Shown here piece by piece: positions 5,491 to 13,195 of a stretch of DNA of 35,393 nucleotides. This stretch comes from JBJEXX01 sp051886215 (GTDB lineage Bacteria; Bacillota_I; Bacilli_A; RF39; UBA660). The notes under the pieces were generated by a model. It saw only the letters and a list, made by a program, of their open reading frames with translations, did not search any database and was not told the DNA's origin. The stretch is taken from positions 1 through 35,393 of the forward strand of contig JBJEXX010000082.1 of NCBI GenBank assembly GCA_051886215.1, in the 5' to 3' direction. Numbering within the stretch: position 1 is the stretch's first letter; each line of letters opens with the position of its first letter. Made by a program: the position numbers and the translations under genes.

Positions 5491-7878
5491 ATGGAAAACG
5501 TTTTAACTAAAGAAGAATTAATAAATATAGATAAATATTTTAGAGCATGTAATTATTTATCAGTAGGACAATTATATTTACTTGATAATCCACTTTTAAA
5601 AAGACCATTGACTAAAAATGATATGAAAGTAAATATAGTAGGACATTGGGGAACAACTCCAGGCCAAAACTTTATTTATACACACTTAAATCGAGTTATA
5701 AAAAAATATGATTTAGATATGATTTATATATCAGGGCCAGGTCATGGTGGACAAGCTGCAGTATCAAATACATATTTAGAAGGAACATATAGTGAAGTTT
5801 ATCCTAATATTTCAGAAGATGAAGAAGGAATGAAAAAATTATTTAAACAATTTAGTTTTCCAGGTGGTATATCTTCACATGTTGCTCCAGAAACTCCAGG
5901 ATCTATAAATGAAGGTGGAGAGCTTGGATATAGTATTGCTCATGCAACTGGTGCTGTTTTTGATAATCCAGATTTAATCGCTGCTGTTGTAGTAGGTGAT
6001 GGCGAAGCAGAAACTGGTACTTTAGCAACTAGTTGGCATTCTAATAAATTTATTGATCCCAAAAATGATGGAGCGATTTTACCAATTCTTCATTTAAATG
6101 GTTATAAAATAGCTAATCCTTCTGTTTTGGCTCGTATATCTGAAGAAGAATTAATTAGTTTGTTCAAAGGATATGGCTATGAACCATTTATAGTTGAAGG
6201 TGATGATCCTTTGCTAATGCACGAAATTATGGCAAAAACTTTAGATATAGTTATAGGGAAAATAAAAAAAATTTGGGAGAATGCTAGAAAAGGAAATATA
6301 AAAGCTAGACCATTTTGGCCAATGATAATATTGAAAACTCCTAAAGGTTGGACAGGACCTAAAGAATTTGAACAAAAACAAATAGAAGGAAGTTTTAGGG
6401 CACATCAAGTACCAATTACTATAGATGAAAAAGAGGAAAATATAAAACTAGTAGAAGAGTGGATGAAAAGCTATCATCCTGAAGAATTATTTGATGAAAA
6501 TGGAACACTATTTAAAGAAATTAAAAGTTTTTTGCCAACAGGTAATAGACGAATGGGAGCAAATCCACATGCTAATGGAGGAGTATTATTAAAAGAATTA
6601 AAAACACCAGATTTTAAAGAATATGCAGTTGATATTTCTAAAAAAGGTGAAACAATATGTCAAGATATGAAAGAGCTTGGTAAATATGTTAGGGATTTAA
6701 TAAAACTCAATAACGAACAAAAAAATTTCAGAGTGTTTTCTCCAGATGAAGCTTTATCTAATAGATTAAATTATATGTTTGATGAAACTTCTAGACAATT
6801 TGAAGGAGAAATATATGATAATGATGAATTTTTAGCAACATCAGGTAGAGTAGTTGATTCAATGTTATCAGAAAATTTATGTCAAGGTTGGTTAGAAGGA
6901 TACTTATTGACAGGTCGTCATGGCTTCTTTAATAGCTATGAAGCTTTTATCAGAATTGTTGATTCAATGGCTAGTCAACATGCAAAATGGTTAAAAGTAA
7001 CTAAAGATTTACCTTGGAGACATAAAATTGCATCTTTAAATTATGTGCTTACATCTCATTGTTGGCAACAAGATCACAATGGGTTTACTCATCAAGATCC
7101 AGGATTTTTAAACCATTTAGTAACAAAAAAAGCCGATATTGTCAGAATGTATTTACCACCAGATGCTAATTGTTTATTATCATGTTTTGATCATTGTATA
7201 AAAAGCAAAAATTATATAAATGTTATAGTGGCTAGCAAACATCCAAGACCACAATGGCTCACAATGGAAGAAGCAGTTAAACATTGTACAGAAGGTATTG
7301 GTATTTGGCAGTGGGCTAGTAATGATAAAGGAGAGGAACCTGATATAGTTATGGCTTGTTGTGGGGATACTCCAACACTTGAAATACTCGCAGCTACAGC
7401 TATTTTAAGAGAAAACTTTAAAGATTTAAAAATAAGAGTAGTAAATGTAGTTGATTTAATGAGATTAGTATCTAATGAAGATCATCCACATGGTTTAACT
7501 GATAGTGATTATGATGCAATATTCACAAAAGATAAACCAATAATATTTGCTTTTCATGGATATCCTAGTTTAGTTCATCAATTAACTTACAAAAGACATA
7601 ATGACCACATGCATGTTCATGGTTATATAGAAGAAGGAACTATAACAACACCATTTGATATGAAAGTACAAAATCAACTAGATAGATTCCATTTAGTAAT
7701 GGATGCTTTAAAATATTTAGATAAATTAGGAAATAAGACCTCATTTTTAAATCAATGGTGTAAAGATAAATTAGTAGAACATTCCCAATATATAAGAGAA
7801 CATGGAACAGATATGCCATATATAAAAGATTGGACTTGGGAAAATTCTATAAATAATAGCAGTGAAGAAATATTGTAA
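5491..7878 (+). CDS. xfp: Phosphoketolase (xylulose-5-phosphate/fructose-6-phosphate)
   Basis: A thiamine-diphosphate enzyme that cleaves xylulose-5-P (and often fructose-6-P) with phosphate to acetyl-phosphate plus glyceraldehyde-3-P (or erythrose-4-P). It is the key step of heterofermentative and bifid sugar breakdown. At 795 residues it is full length. Family hallmarks visible in order are GHWGTTPGQNF (about 51), GPGHGGQA, SFPGGISSHVAPETPGS, GELGYSIAHATGA, the ThDP motif GDGEAETGTLATSW, LTGRHGFFNSYEAF, QDHNGFTHQDPG in the middle domain, and HGYPSLVHQL with NDHMHVHGY near the end. The ribosome binding site is GAAGGGTGA. No transketolase or acetate kinase gene lies beside it, so the rest of the pathway must be elsewhere. 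With galE it suggests growth on sugars with substrate-level ATP from acetyl-phosphate. Confidence 0.97.
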   Translation: MENVLTKEELINIDKYFRACNYLSVGQLYLLDNPLLKRPLTKNDMKVNIVGHWGTTPGQNFIYTHLNRVIKKYDLDMIYISGPGHGGQAAVSNTYLEGTYSEVYPNISEDEEGMKKLFKQFSFPGGISSHVAPETPGSINEGGELGYSIAHATGAVFDNPDLIAAVVVGDGEAETGTLATSWHSNKFIDPKNDGAILPILHLNGYKIANPSVLARISEEELISLFKGYGYEPFIVEGDDPLLMHEIMAKTLDIVIGKIKKIWENARKGNIKARPFWPMIILKTPKGWTGPKEFEQKQIEGSFRAHQVPITIDEKEENIKLVEEWMKSYHPEELFDENGTLFKEIKSFLPTGNRRMGANPHANGGVLLKELKTPDFKEYAVDISKKGETICQDMKELGKYVRDLIKLNNEQKNFRVFSPDEALSNRLNYMFDETSRQFEGEIYDNDEFLATSGRVVDSMLSENLCQGWLEGYLLTGRHGFFNSYEAFIRIVDSMASQHAKWLKVTKDLPWRHKIASLNYVLTSHCWQQDHNGFTHQDPGFLNHLVTKKADIVRMYLPPDANCLLSCFDHCIKSKNYINVIVASKHPRPQWLTMEEAVKHCTEGIGIWQWASNDKGEEPDIVMACCGDTPTLEILAATAILRENFKDLKIRVVNVVDLMRLVSNEDHPHGLTDSDYDAIFTKDKPIIFAFHGYPSLVHQLTYKRHNDHMHVHGYIEEGTITTPFDMKVQNQLDRFHLVMDALKYLDKLGNKTSFLNQWCKDKLVEHSQYIREHGTDMPYIKDWTWENSINNSSEEIL

Positions 7879-7964
7879 ATAATTGTAAATAAAAAGACTA
7901 TTTAAAAAAATACTTGTAAATACTTTCTATTAGTGTTAGTATGAAAATAGGGAGGAGACACAAA

Positions 7965-9581
7965 ATGTATGATGAAAAAGATTATGATAAAGAAACAGTG
8001 GAAAAATTAAAAGCTAATCATATAACAGCAACTTTTAGTAAACTTGCTCAGTGTGATAGAAAAGTGGCTAAATTATATAAATATTTAAAAAAAATAGAAG
8101 AAGCTTATGATAACAATAATAGTAAAAACATAAAAAAGTACACTAAGAAATATAATGATTATTTAGAAAAAATTACTAAATTTAATGAAGAAGATTTAGT
8201 TAAAACTTTTAATGAATATATTAAAGATTTGAGAAAGAACGATAATCCTATATTAAGTTATATGCATGATAATTTTAGTAGTTTCTTTAATGGTTCTTCC
8301 TTGAATATAAAAGAAGCCTTTGAATTATATATAAAAGCTTATATTGGCACTAGAGAAAACATGATAAAAATCGAACAGGAAAAACAAAAACATAATAACC
8401 CAACTACTCCTACTTATCATAATGAAGATTATTATAATAGTCATTATACCGATTATAGTATTGATTATACCGCACCTGTTCATACAGAAACAAAAAATTA
8501 TAGTGAACATACACCTACTCCTAGTGAAAAAAGAATAGAAGAAGAACAAAAACTAAAGAGATTAATTGACGATTTAAAAATCACAGATGCAGAAAAATCT
8601 AGATATATGGAACAATTACTTCAGTTAGAAGATGAAAACTACGAAAAAGGATTATTAGATTCACATTACAGTAATTCTTATTTAGTGTTTATGAGCAGCA
8701 TTGAGAAAAAACTAAAAAAAGTTGAATCATCTAAGTATGGCTCTATTTTCAGCAAAAAATATCAAAAAAGTATTGAGGAAGATATAAAAGGATTATTAGG
8801 TTCATCACAAGATTTAATAAAAGTTGGAACTGATAAACTGATATATGACTTGAAAGATTGTGATGACTACATGCAGAATGCTAGATATAATAAGTATAGT
8901 ATTGAAAAGGCATTGAAAGAATATGAAAAGCAAAGGCAAAAAGTACAAAAGGCCTTCTCGAAATTAAGTTCAAAAAAACAACATGAAATTATGCAACAAT
9001 TTAAAGATTTAAATATCAAAGAAATCCCAACTTTAGATACAATATATAGCGAAATGGCAAAAGGTGTTATTGAATCTACCGCAGCCAAAGATTATTATCA
9101 TGAAAAAGCAGGTAAGCGTGAACCATTTGAAACTCAATATTATAGTTCTTTTAAAAAAGTTACTGAACATATGACTAATGATGAAATAAAAAAATTGTAT
9201 GAAAATGTTACTGGGAGTATTTTTTATGAAATTAGTCCACTAAATCCATTTTATAAATTGCATATTAGTAATGAAATCTCATGCAAAAAAGTTAAAGAAA
9301 CATATGAAAAGGCCCAGAAAAGTTTTTGTGAAGTATATTTAGAAAAAAATAAAGAGGCTTATAAAGATATGAATAAAGAATCGGCATTAGAACAAATATG
9401 TAAAACTGTATTTAAAGATGAACCGAAGTTCATAAAAAAACAAGTAGATACAAAAAAAACAGAATCTACTACAGATGAGTTTTTAGATTCAGTAAAAAGA
9501 ACTAATCCTAAATTATATAATGAAGTAATGCATATATCAGATGATAATGGGTACGAAAATGTTGAAAAAAAACATCAATAA
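7965..9581 (+). CDS. Hypothetical helical protein with Tyr/His/Thr-rich linker (538 aa)
   Basis: An unrecognised protein of 538 residues. The start at 7965 is chosen because GGGAGGAG sits 7 bases upstream; an in-frame ATG at 7941 would place that ribosome binding site inside the gene. It reads as an N-terminal helical domain (about residues 1-135, charged, coiled-coil-like), a low-complexity linker (about 140-190) rich in Tyr, His, Thr and Pro, and a long helical C-terminal part rich in Lys and Glu. No membrane segment, signal peptide or nucleotide-binding motif is seen. A Cys-poor, very charged composition argues for a cytoplasmic structural or scaffolding protein. It is flanked by a terminator on its 3' side and follows phosphoketolase by about 85 bases. 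No function can be given. Confidence 0.7.
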   Translation: MYDEKDYDKETVEKLKANHITATFSKLAQCDRKVAKLYKYLKKIEEAYDNNNSKNIKKYTKKYNDYLEKITKFNEEDLVKTFNEYIKDLRKNDNPILSYMHDNFSSFFNGSSLNIKEAFELYIKAYIGTRENMIKIEQEKQKHNNPTTPTYHNEDYYNSHYTDYSIDYTAPVHTETKNYSEHTPTPSEKRIEEEQKLKRLIDDLKITDAEKSRYMEQLLQLEDENYEKGLLDSHYSNSYLVFMSSIEKKLKKVESSKYGSIFSKKYQKSIEEDIKGLLGSSQDLIKVGTDKLIYDLKDCDDYMQNARYNKYSIEKALKEYEKQRQKVQKAFSKLSSKKQHEIMQQFKDLNIKEIPTLDTIYSEMAKGVIESTAAKDYYHEKAGKREPFETQYYSSFKKVTEHMTNDEIKKLYENVTGSIFYEISPLNPFYKLHISNEISCKKVKETYEKAQKSFCEVYLEKNKEAYKDMNKESALEQICKTVFKDEPKFIKKQVDTKKTESTTDEFLDSVKRTNPKLYNEVMHISDDNGYENVEKKHQ

Positions 9582-9613
9582 AGTATTAAAATAAAAGTTT
9601 TAATACTTTTTTT
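9580..9613 (+). terminator. Strong intrinsic terminator after the 538-aa gene
   Basis: A perfect 12-bp stem, AAAGTATTAAAA (9580-9591) with TTTTAATACTTT (9598-9609), a 6-base loop and a T tail. The stem begins in the stop codon. Confidence 0.85.
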
Positions 9614-9623
9614 ATAACAAAAA

Positions 9624-9652
9624 TTGAAAAAAATATCTTAATATGTTATAAT
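9624..9652 (+). promoter_or_regulatory. Promoter of the SDR/PLP-enzyme operon
   Basis: TTGAAA (9624-9629), 17 bases, TATAAT (9647-9652), with TG one base before the -10 (extended -10). It lies directly after a terminator. Confidence 0.75.
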
Positions 9653-9686
9653 ATGCAAGTATTAAAAGAAAAAAGAGGTTAAGACT

Positions 9687-10406
9687 ATGAAAAAGATTGT
9701 TTTTATAACTGGAAGTACTTCAGATTTAGGACAAAAAATTGCCGAAATATTTTCTAAAAATAATTATGATTTAATTTTAACTTATCATAATAATAAGAAT
9801 AATTGTGCAAAATTAAAAAATAAATTAGAAAAAAAATATAAGAATAATATATTTATAGAATATCTAGATATAAAAGAAGAAAATTTAATCACAGAAGTTG
9901 TTAATAAATATAAAAAAATAGATATTCTTGTTAATAATGCTGCCTATACAAATGATTGTGATATCTTTGAAAAAGATAGTAAAGAATTTAAAAAAGTATT
10001 AGAGACCAATATATTAGGAACATTTAATTTAACTAAAGCAGTAGCTAAAAAAATGTTAAAAAACAAATCTGGTTCTATTATAAATATATCATCAACTAAT
10101 AGTATAGATACTAACTATCCAGAAAGTATTGATTACGATGCTTCAAAAGCTGCCATTAATTCTATGACTAGGAATTTTGCGGATTATTTAGCGCCATATA
10201 TTAGAGTAAATGCTATTCTACCTGGATGGATAGATACAAATATTAATAAAAATCTTAATCCGAATTTTAAAAAAGAAGAAGAAAATAAAATATTATTAAA
10301 GCGTTTTGCTAAACCAGAAGAAATTGCTAATACTATTTATAATGTAGCTACTGATACTTACATAAATAAAACTTTAATTAGAGTAGACGGAGGATATAAT
10401 GGTTAA
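9687..10406 (+). CDS. Short-chain dehydrogenase/reductase (SDR), FabG-like
   Basis: A 239-residue classical SDR that reduces or oxidises a carbonyl/alcohol with NAD(P)H. The cofactor motif is TGSTSDLGQ (residues about 8-16), followed by the NNAAYTND stretch (NNAG equivalent). Active-site residues are a Ser/Thr in NISSTNS (about 133-139), Tyr150 and Lys154 in YDASK. The PGWIDT motif follows, and the C-terminus VDGGYNG is typical. FabG itself is about 245 residues, but no fatty-acid genes are adjacent, so the substrate is left open. Its end overlaps the next gene by 8 bases, which implies translational coupling with a PLP-dependent lyase-like enzyme. The ribosome binding site is AAGAGGTTAAG. 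Confidence 0.9.
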   Translation: MKKIVFITGSTSDLGQKIAEIFSKNNYDLILTYHNNKNNCAKLKNKLEKKYKNNIFIEYLDIKEENLITEVVNKYKKIDILVNNAAYTNDCDIFEKDSKEFKKVLETNILGTFNLTKAVAKKMLKNKSGSIINISSTNSIDTNYPESIDYDASKAAINSMTRNFADYLAPYIRVNAILPGWIDTNINKNLNPNFKKEEENKILLKRFAKPEEIANTIYNVATDTYINKTLIRVDGGYNG

Positions 10407-11631
10407 TTTAGAAAATTTAATAAAAGAAACTGATACTACAATTGAACCAATTTTAAAACAAATAGATAACTTAACAATAATAAATAGTCAAAAAGTATTA
10501 TCTGCTTTTAGAAAAGAAAAAGTAAGTACTGATTGTTTTAGAGAAACAACTGGATATGGATATAATGATATAGGAAGAGAAAAATTAGAAAATATTTATA
10601 GTGATATATTTAAAAGTGAAGCTTCACTTGTAAGAAGTCAATTTATATCAGGTTCTCATGCCTTAACAGTTGCGCTTTTTGCTCTTCTTCGTCCAAATGA
10701 TACTCTTTTAAGTATTTCAGGAACTCCTTATGATACACTTCATGAAGTAATAGGAATTAAAGATAATCCTTCAAGTTTAAAAAGTTATAATATAAATTAT
10801 GAACAAATAAATCTTTTAAATAATGATTTTGATTATCAAAAAATAGAAGAAATTCTAAAAAAACAATCGATAAAAGTCATAGAAATACAAAGATCTAAGG
10901 GATATTCTACTAGAAAAAGCCTAAGTATAGAACAATTAGAAAAAGTAATAAAATTTATTAAAAATATTAATCAAGAAATTATTATTATGATTGATAATTG
11001 TTATTGTGAATTTGTTTCTGATAAAGAACCAATAGAAGTTGGTGCGGATTTATGTGTTGGATCACTAATAAAAAATTTAGGTGGAGGTATCGCAGCAAAT
11101 GGAGCTTATATAACAGGGAGAAAAGATTTAGTTGAATTATGTGCGGAAAGATTAACTTTACCTGGAGAAGGAAGTGAAGTTGGACCAACATTAGGTATAA
11201 ATAAAAGTCTATATCAAGGATTATTCCTAGCTCCTAGTGTAGTATCATCTGCACTAAAAACTGCAGTTTTTACTTCTTGTATTTTAGAAAAACTAGGCTA
11301 TGAAGTAGAACCAAAATATGATGATAAAAGAGTGGATATAGTTCAAAATATAGTATTTAAAAATAAAGAAGATTTGATAACTTATTGTGGAGGTATTCAA
11401 AAAGGTTCTCCAATTGATTCATATGTTACTCCAATTGGTTGGGATATGCCTGGGTATAGTGATCAAGTTATTATGGCTGCGGGATGTTTCACAGATGGTT
11501 CTTCCATAGAATTATCTTGTGATGGTCCTTTAAGAGAACCATTTATTGCTTATCAACAAGGTTCACTTACTTATGAGTATGGTAAATTAGGTGTAATAGA
11601 AGCCATTAAAACATTACTATACAAAAATTAA
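10399..11631 (+). CDS. PLP-dependent methionine gamma-lyase-like protein (COG4100 / 'aluminum resistance' family)
   Basis: A 410-residue fold-type I PLP enzyme. It matches the conserved family annotated as methionine gamma-lyase family protein, formerly aluminum resistance protein (COG4100). Visible marks are RETTGYGYNDIGR near residue 48, EASLVRSQFISGSHAL, IEIQRSKGYSTRKSL, and a LIKNLGGGIA stretch whose Lys225 should bind PLP. The end DGSSIELSCDGPLREPF is also typical. The family is probably a carbon-sulfur lyase or transaminase relative, but no member's physiological substrate is firmly known to me. Its ATG overlaps the SDR gene by 8 bases, and its GGAGGAT ribosome binding site is inside that gene. 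Together with the SDR it forms a two-gene unit closed by a terminator at 11641. Confidence 0.88.
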   Translation: MVNLENLIKETDTTIEPILKQIDNLTIINSQKVLSAFRKEKVSTDCFRETTGYGYNDIGREKLENIYSDIFKSEASLVRSQFISGSHALTVALFALLRPNDTLLSISGTPYDTLHEVIGIKDNPSSLKSYNINYEQINLLNNDFDYQKIEEILKKQSIKVIEIQRSKGYSTRKSLSIEQLEKVIKFIKNINQEIIIMIDNCYCEFVSDKEPIEVGADLCVGSLIKNLGGGIAANGAYITGRKDLVELCAERLTLPGEGSEVGPTLGINKSLYQGLFLAPSVVSSALKTAVFTSCILEKLGYEVEPKYDDKRVDIVQNIVFKNKEDLITYCGGIQKGSPIDSYVTPIGWDMPGYSDQVIMAAGCFTDGSSIELSCDGPLREPFIAYQQGSLTYEYGKLGVIEAIKTLLYKN

Positions 11632-11640
11632 TAAAACAAT

Positions 11641-11663
11641 AAGAGCTTTAAATAAGCTCTTTT
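11641..11663 (+). terminator. Intrinsic terminator of the SDR/PLP unit
   Basis: An AAGAGCTT/AAGCTCTT stem (11641-11648 with 11654-11661), a 5-base loop and a short T tail. Confidence 0.75.
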
Positions 11664-11688
11664 ACTTTAATTGTAATTATGATAATAT
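11661..11688 (+). promoter_or_regulatory. Possible promoter of the 143-aa gene
   Basis: TTTACT (11661-11666) and TAATAT (11683-11688) with 16 bases between, and a TG one base before the -10. The -35 overlaps the preceding terminator tail. Confidence 0.4.
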
Positions 11689-11704
11689 TAAATAGGTGGT
11701 AAAA

Positions 11705-12136
11705 ATGAATGAATTAACATATCAAGAATTATATTTTTTAATAATATCTCATAAATTATCTAAAAATGAAACAATTTCAAAGGAGGAATTAGAAGCAAAA
11801 TTTAATGAATTAAAAAAAGATTATCATGCTATGCCAGATTTTATTTCATCTAATTCTATAGAAGAATTAATTGATGATCATAAAGATTTATTAAGTTTAG
11901 AAGAAGATGATATAAAGTTTCAAACTAATGCATACATTCAATCTTTAGAGTTGTTTGTTAGTAATTCTTCTTATTTATATGGAGATATATACGAACATAT
12001 AAAAGAACAAAAAGAAAAGAATAAAATAGAAAAATTAAATATAATTAACGATAAATATTTAACTAATGTACCTTTAAAAATAAAAAGAGAAATAAATAAA
12101 AAATTAAAAAATAAGGTTTTAATAAAAACAATCTAA
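11705..12136 (+). CDS. Hypothetical protein (143 aa)
   Basis: An unrecognised, acidic, helical protein of 143 residues. The ATG at 11705 is preferred because AGGTGGT ends 4 bases before it; an in-frame GTG at 11696 falls inside that ribosome binding site. The N-terminus MNELTYQELYFLIISHKLSK and the EELEAKFNELKKDYH segment predict helices. A basic end (KIKREINKKLKNKV) follows. There is no membrane helix, Cys or obvious active site. It is set apart from its neighbours by a terminator upstream and by the ireB promoter downstream, so it is probably transcribed alone. No terminator was seen after it. Confidence 0.65.
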   Translation: MNELTYQELYFLIISHKLSKNETISKEELEAKFNELKKDYHAMPDFISSNSIEELIDDHKDLLSLEEDDIKFQTNAYIQSLELFVSNSSYLYGDIYEHIKEQKEKNKIEKLNIINDKYLTNVPLKIKREINKKLKNKVLIKTI

Positions 12137-12140
12137 TAAG

Positions 12141-12169
12141 TTGAAATATCAAAATAAAAATGCTACAAT
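12141..12169 (+). promoter_or_regulatory. Promoter of the ireB-yqgF-DUF1292 operon
   Basis: TTGAAA (12141-12146), 17 bases, TACAAT (12164-12169), with TG one base before the -10 (TGCTACAAT). The leader is about 18 bases. Confidence 0.75.
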
Positions 12170-12193
12170 ATATACATATGGTAGGTGATTAGC

Positions 12194-12448
12194 TTGGATA
12201 ATGATAAAACTAGGTTATATTCTGTAGAAAATTTTGATAATATGTTAGTTTATGACACTCTTAAAGATGTTTATGAATCTTTAGATGAAAGAGGTTATAA
12301 TCCAACAAATCAAATTGTAGGATATCTAATAAGTGGAGATCCTGGTTATATTTCTAATCATAAAGAAGCTAGAAAAAAAATAACTAGATTAGATAGAAAT
12401 GTAATCGTTGAAAAATTATTAAAGTATTATTTAGAGAATAATAAATGA
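12194..12448 (+). CDS. ireB: IreB-family regulatory phosphoprotein (UPF0297/DUF965)
   Basis: IreB is a small cytoplasmic protein known in Enterococcus as a substrate of the PASTA kinase IreK that affects cephalosporin resistance. The protein has the family core ESLDERGYNPTNQIVGYLISGDPGYISNHKEARKKITRLDRNVIVEKLLKYYL split over about residues 28-80, with only small changes, for example GYNPTNQIVGYLISGDP. A TTG start at 12194 is chosen: AGGTGAT ends 4 bases before it, whereas the in-frame GTG at 12185 lies within that ribosome binding site. This gives 84 residues and places Thr6 in the N-terminal position where IreB is phosphorylated. It overlaps yqgF by 4 bases (ATGA). The order ireB-yqgF-DUF1292-mltG is conserved in Bacilli. 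Confidence 0.93.
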   Translation: MDNDKTRLYSVENFDNMLVYDTLKDVYESLDERGYNPTNQIVGYLISGDPGYISNHKEARKKITRLDRNVIVEKLLKYYLENNK

Positions 12449-12861
12449 GATATCTTGGTTTAGATTTAGGATCTAGAACTTTAGGCATGGCTTTAACAGA
12501 CATGACTAAAACCATTGCGTCAAGTTATAAAGTAATCCGCCATAATGAAGAATATGATTCATTAATAGATTCTATAGAAGAGGTTGTTAAAGATAAAAAA
12601 GTAGAAAAAATAATTTTAGGATTTCCTAAAAATATGGATAATTCTATTGGAAAAAAAGGACAGCTTTCTATTGAATTTAAAAAAAAATTAGAAGAAAGAT
12701 TAAATATAGAAGTTATCTTACAAGATGAAAGATTAACTACTAAACAAGCAGAAAATGTTTTAATAAAAAATGATACTTCTAGAAAAAAAAGAAAACAAGT
12801 CATAGATGCCCTTGCGGCAACTATAATATTACAAAGTTATTTAGATAAGGAAGGAAGATAA
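12445..12861 (+). CDS. yqgF: Putative pre-16S rRNA nuclease / Holliday-junction resolvase-like (YqgF/RuvX)
   Basis: A 138-residue RNase H-fold protein, the usual YqgF size. YqgF is needed for 16S rRNA 5' end maturation in Escherichia coli and is also called RuvX. The first strand carries LGLDLGSRTLGMALTD with a catalytic Asp at about residue 7. The middle has ILGFPKNMDNSIGKKG, then LQDERLTTKQAENVL with a catalytic Glu, and the end has KKRKQVIDALAATIILQSYL with the last Asp. The start overlaps the ireB stop by 4 bases, so translation is coupled. It ends 2 bases before the DUF1292 gene. Confidence 0.93.
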   Translation: MRYLGLDLGSRTLGMALTDMTKTIASSYKVIRHNEEYDSLIDSIEEVVKDKKVEKIILGFPKNMDNSIGKKGQLSIEFKKKLEERLNIEVILQDERLTTKQAENVLIKNDTSRKKRKQVIDALAATIILQSYLDKEGR

Positions 12862-12863
12862 TT

Positions 12864-13166
12864 ATGGATAAAAACACATTTACAGTAATTAATAATGAAG
12901 GAAAGGAAACTACATGTTATGTATTATTCACATTTGATAGTGAAGAAACAAATAAAAGTTATGTAGTTTATACAGATAATTCAACAGATGCATCAGGTAA
13001 AATTCAAGTTTATGCATCAATTTATAAACCAGAAGAAGAAAAAATTACAACTTTAGAGCCAATTACTACAGATAAAGAATGGAGGATAATTGAAACAATT
13101 TTATCAACATTACAAGATGAAATCAGAAATAACGCTGGAGCAAATAATACAGGTAATGAGCAATAA
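12864..13166 (+). CDS. DUF1292 family protein (YrzB-like)
   Basis: A 100-residue protein with the DUF1292 pattern: an N-terminal FTVINNEGKETTCYVLFTFDSEETNKSYVVYTD-like strand region (residues about 6-39), an IYASIYKPEE-type middle (here VYASIYKPEE) and a C-terminal helix EWRIIETILSTLQDEI. Its function is unknown. In Bacillus the homologue yrzB follows yrrK (yqgF) and precedes yrrL (mltG), exactly as here. The start lies 2 bases after yqgF, with GGAAGG as its ribosome binding site. Its stop codon sits in a hairpin that may end or weaken transcription before mltG. Confidence 0.9.
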   Translation: MDKNTFTVINNEGKETTCYVLFTFDSEETNKSYVVYTDNSTDASGKIQVYASIYKPEEEKITTLEPITTDKEWRIIETILSTLQDEIRNNAGANNTGNEQ

Positions 13167-13176
13167 TTGCTCTTTT
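13158..13176 (+). terminator. Terminator-like hairpin between DUF1292 and mltG
   Basis: A GAGCAA/TTGCTC stem (13158-13163 with 13167-13172) with a 3-base loop and TTTT. It overlaps the DUF1292 stop. mltG starts 20 bases later, so this may be an attenuator. Confidence 0.55.
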
Positions 13177-13195
13177 CTAATTATAAAGGAGTAAT

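Noticed and set aside
7941..7964. Upstream ATG for the 538-aa gene
   Set aside because: It would put the strong GGGAGGAG ribosome binding site inside the coding region; the ATG at 7965 is better placed.
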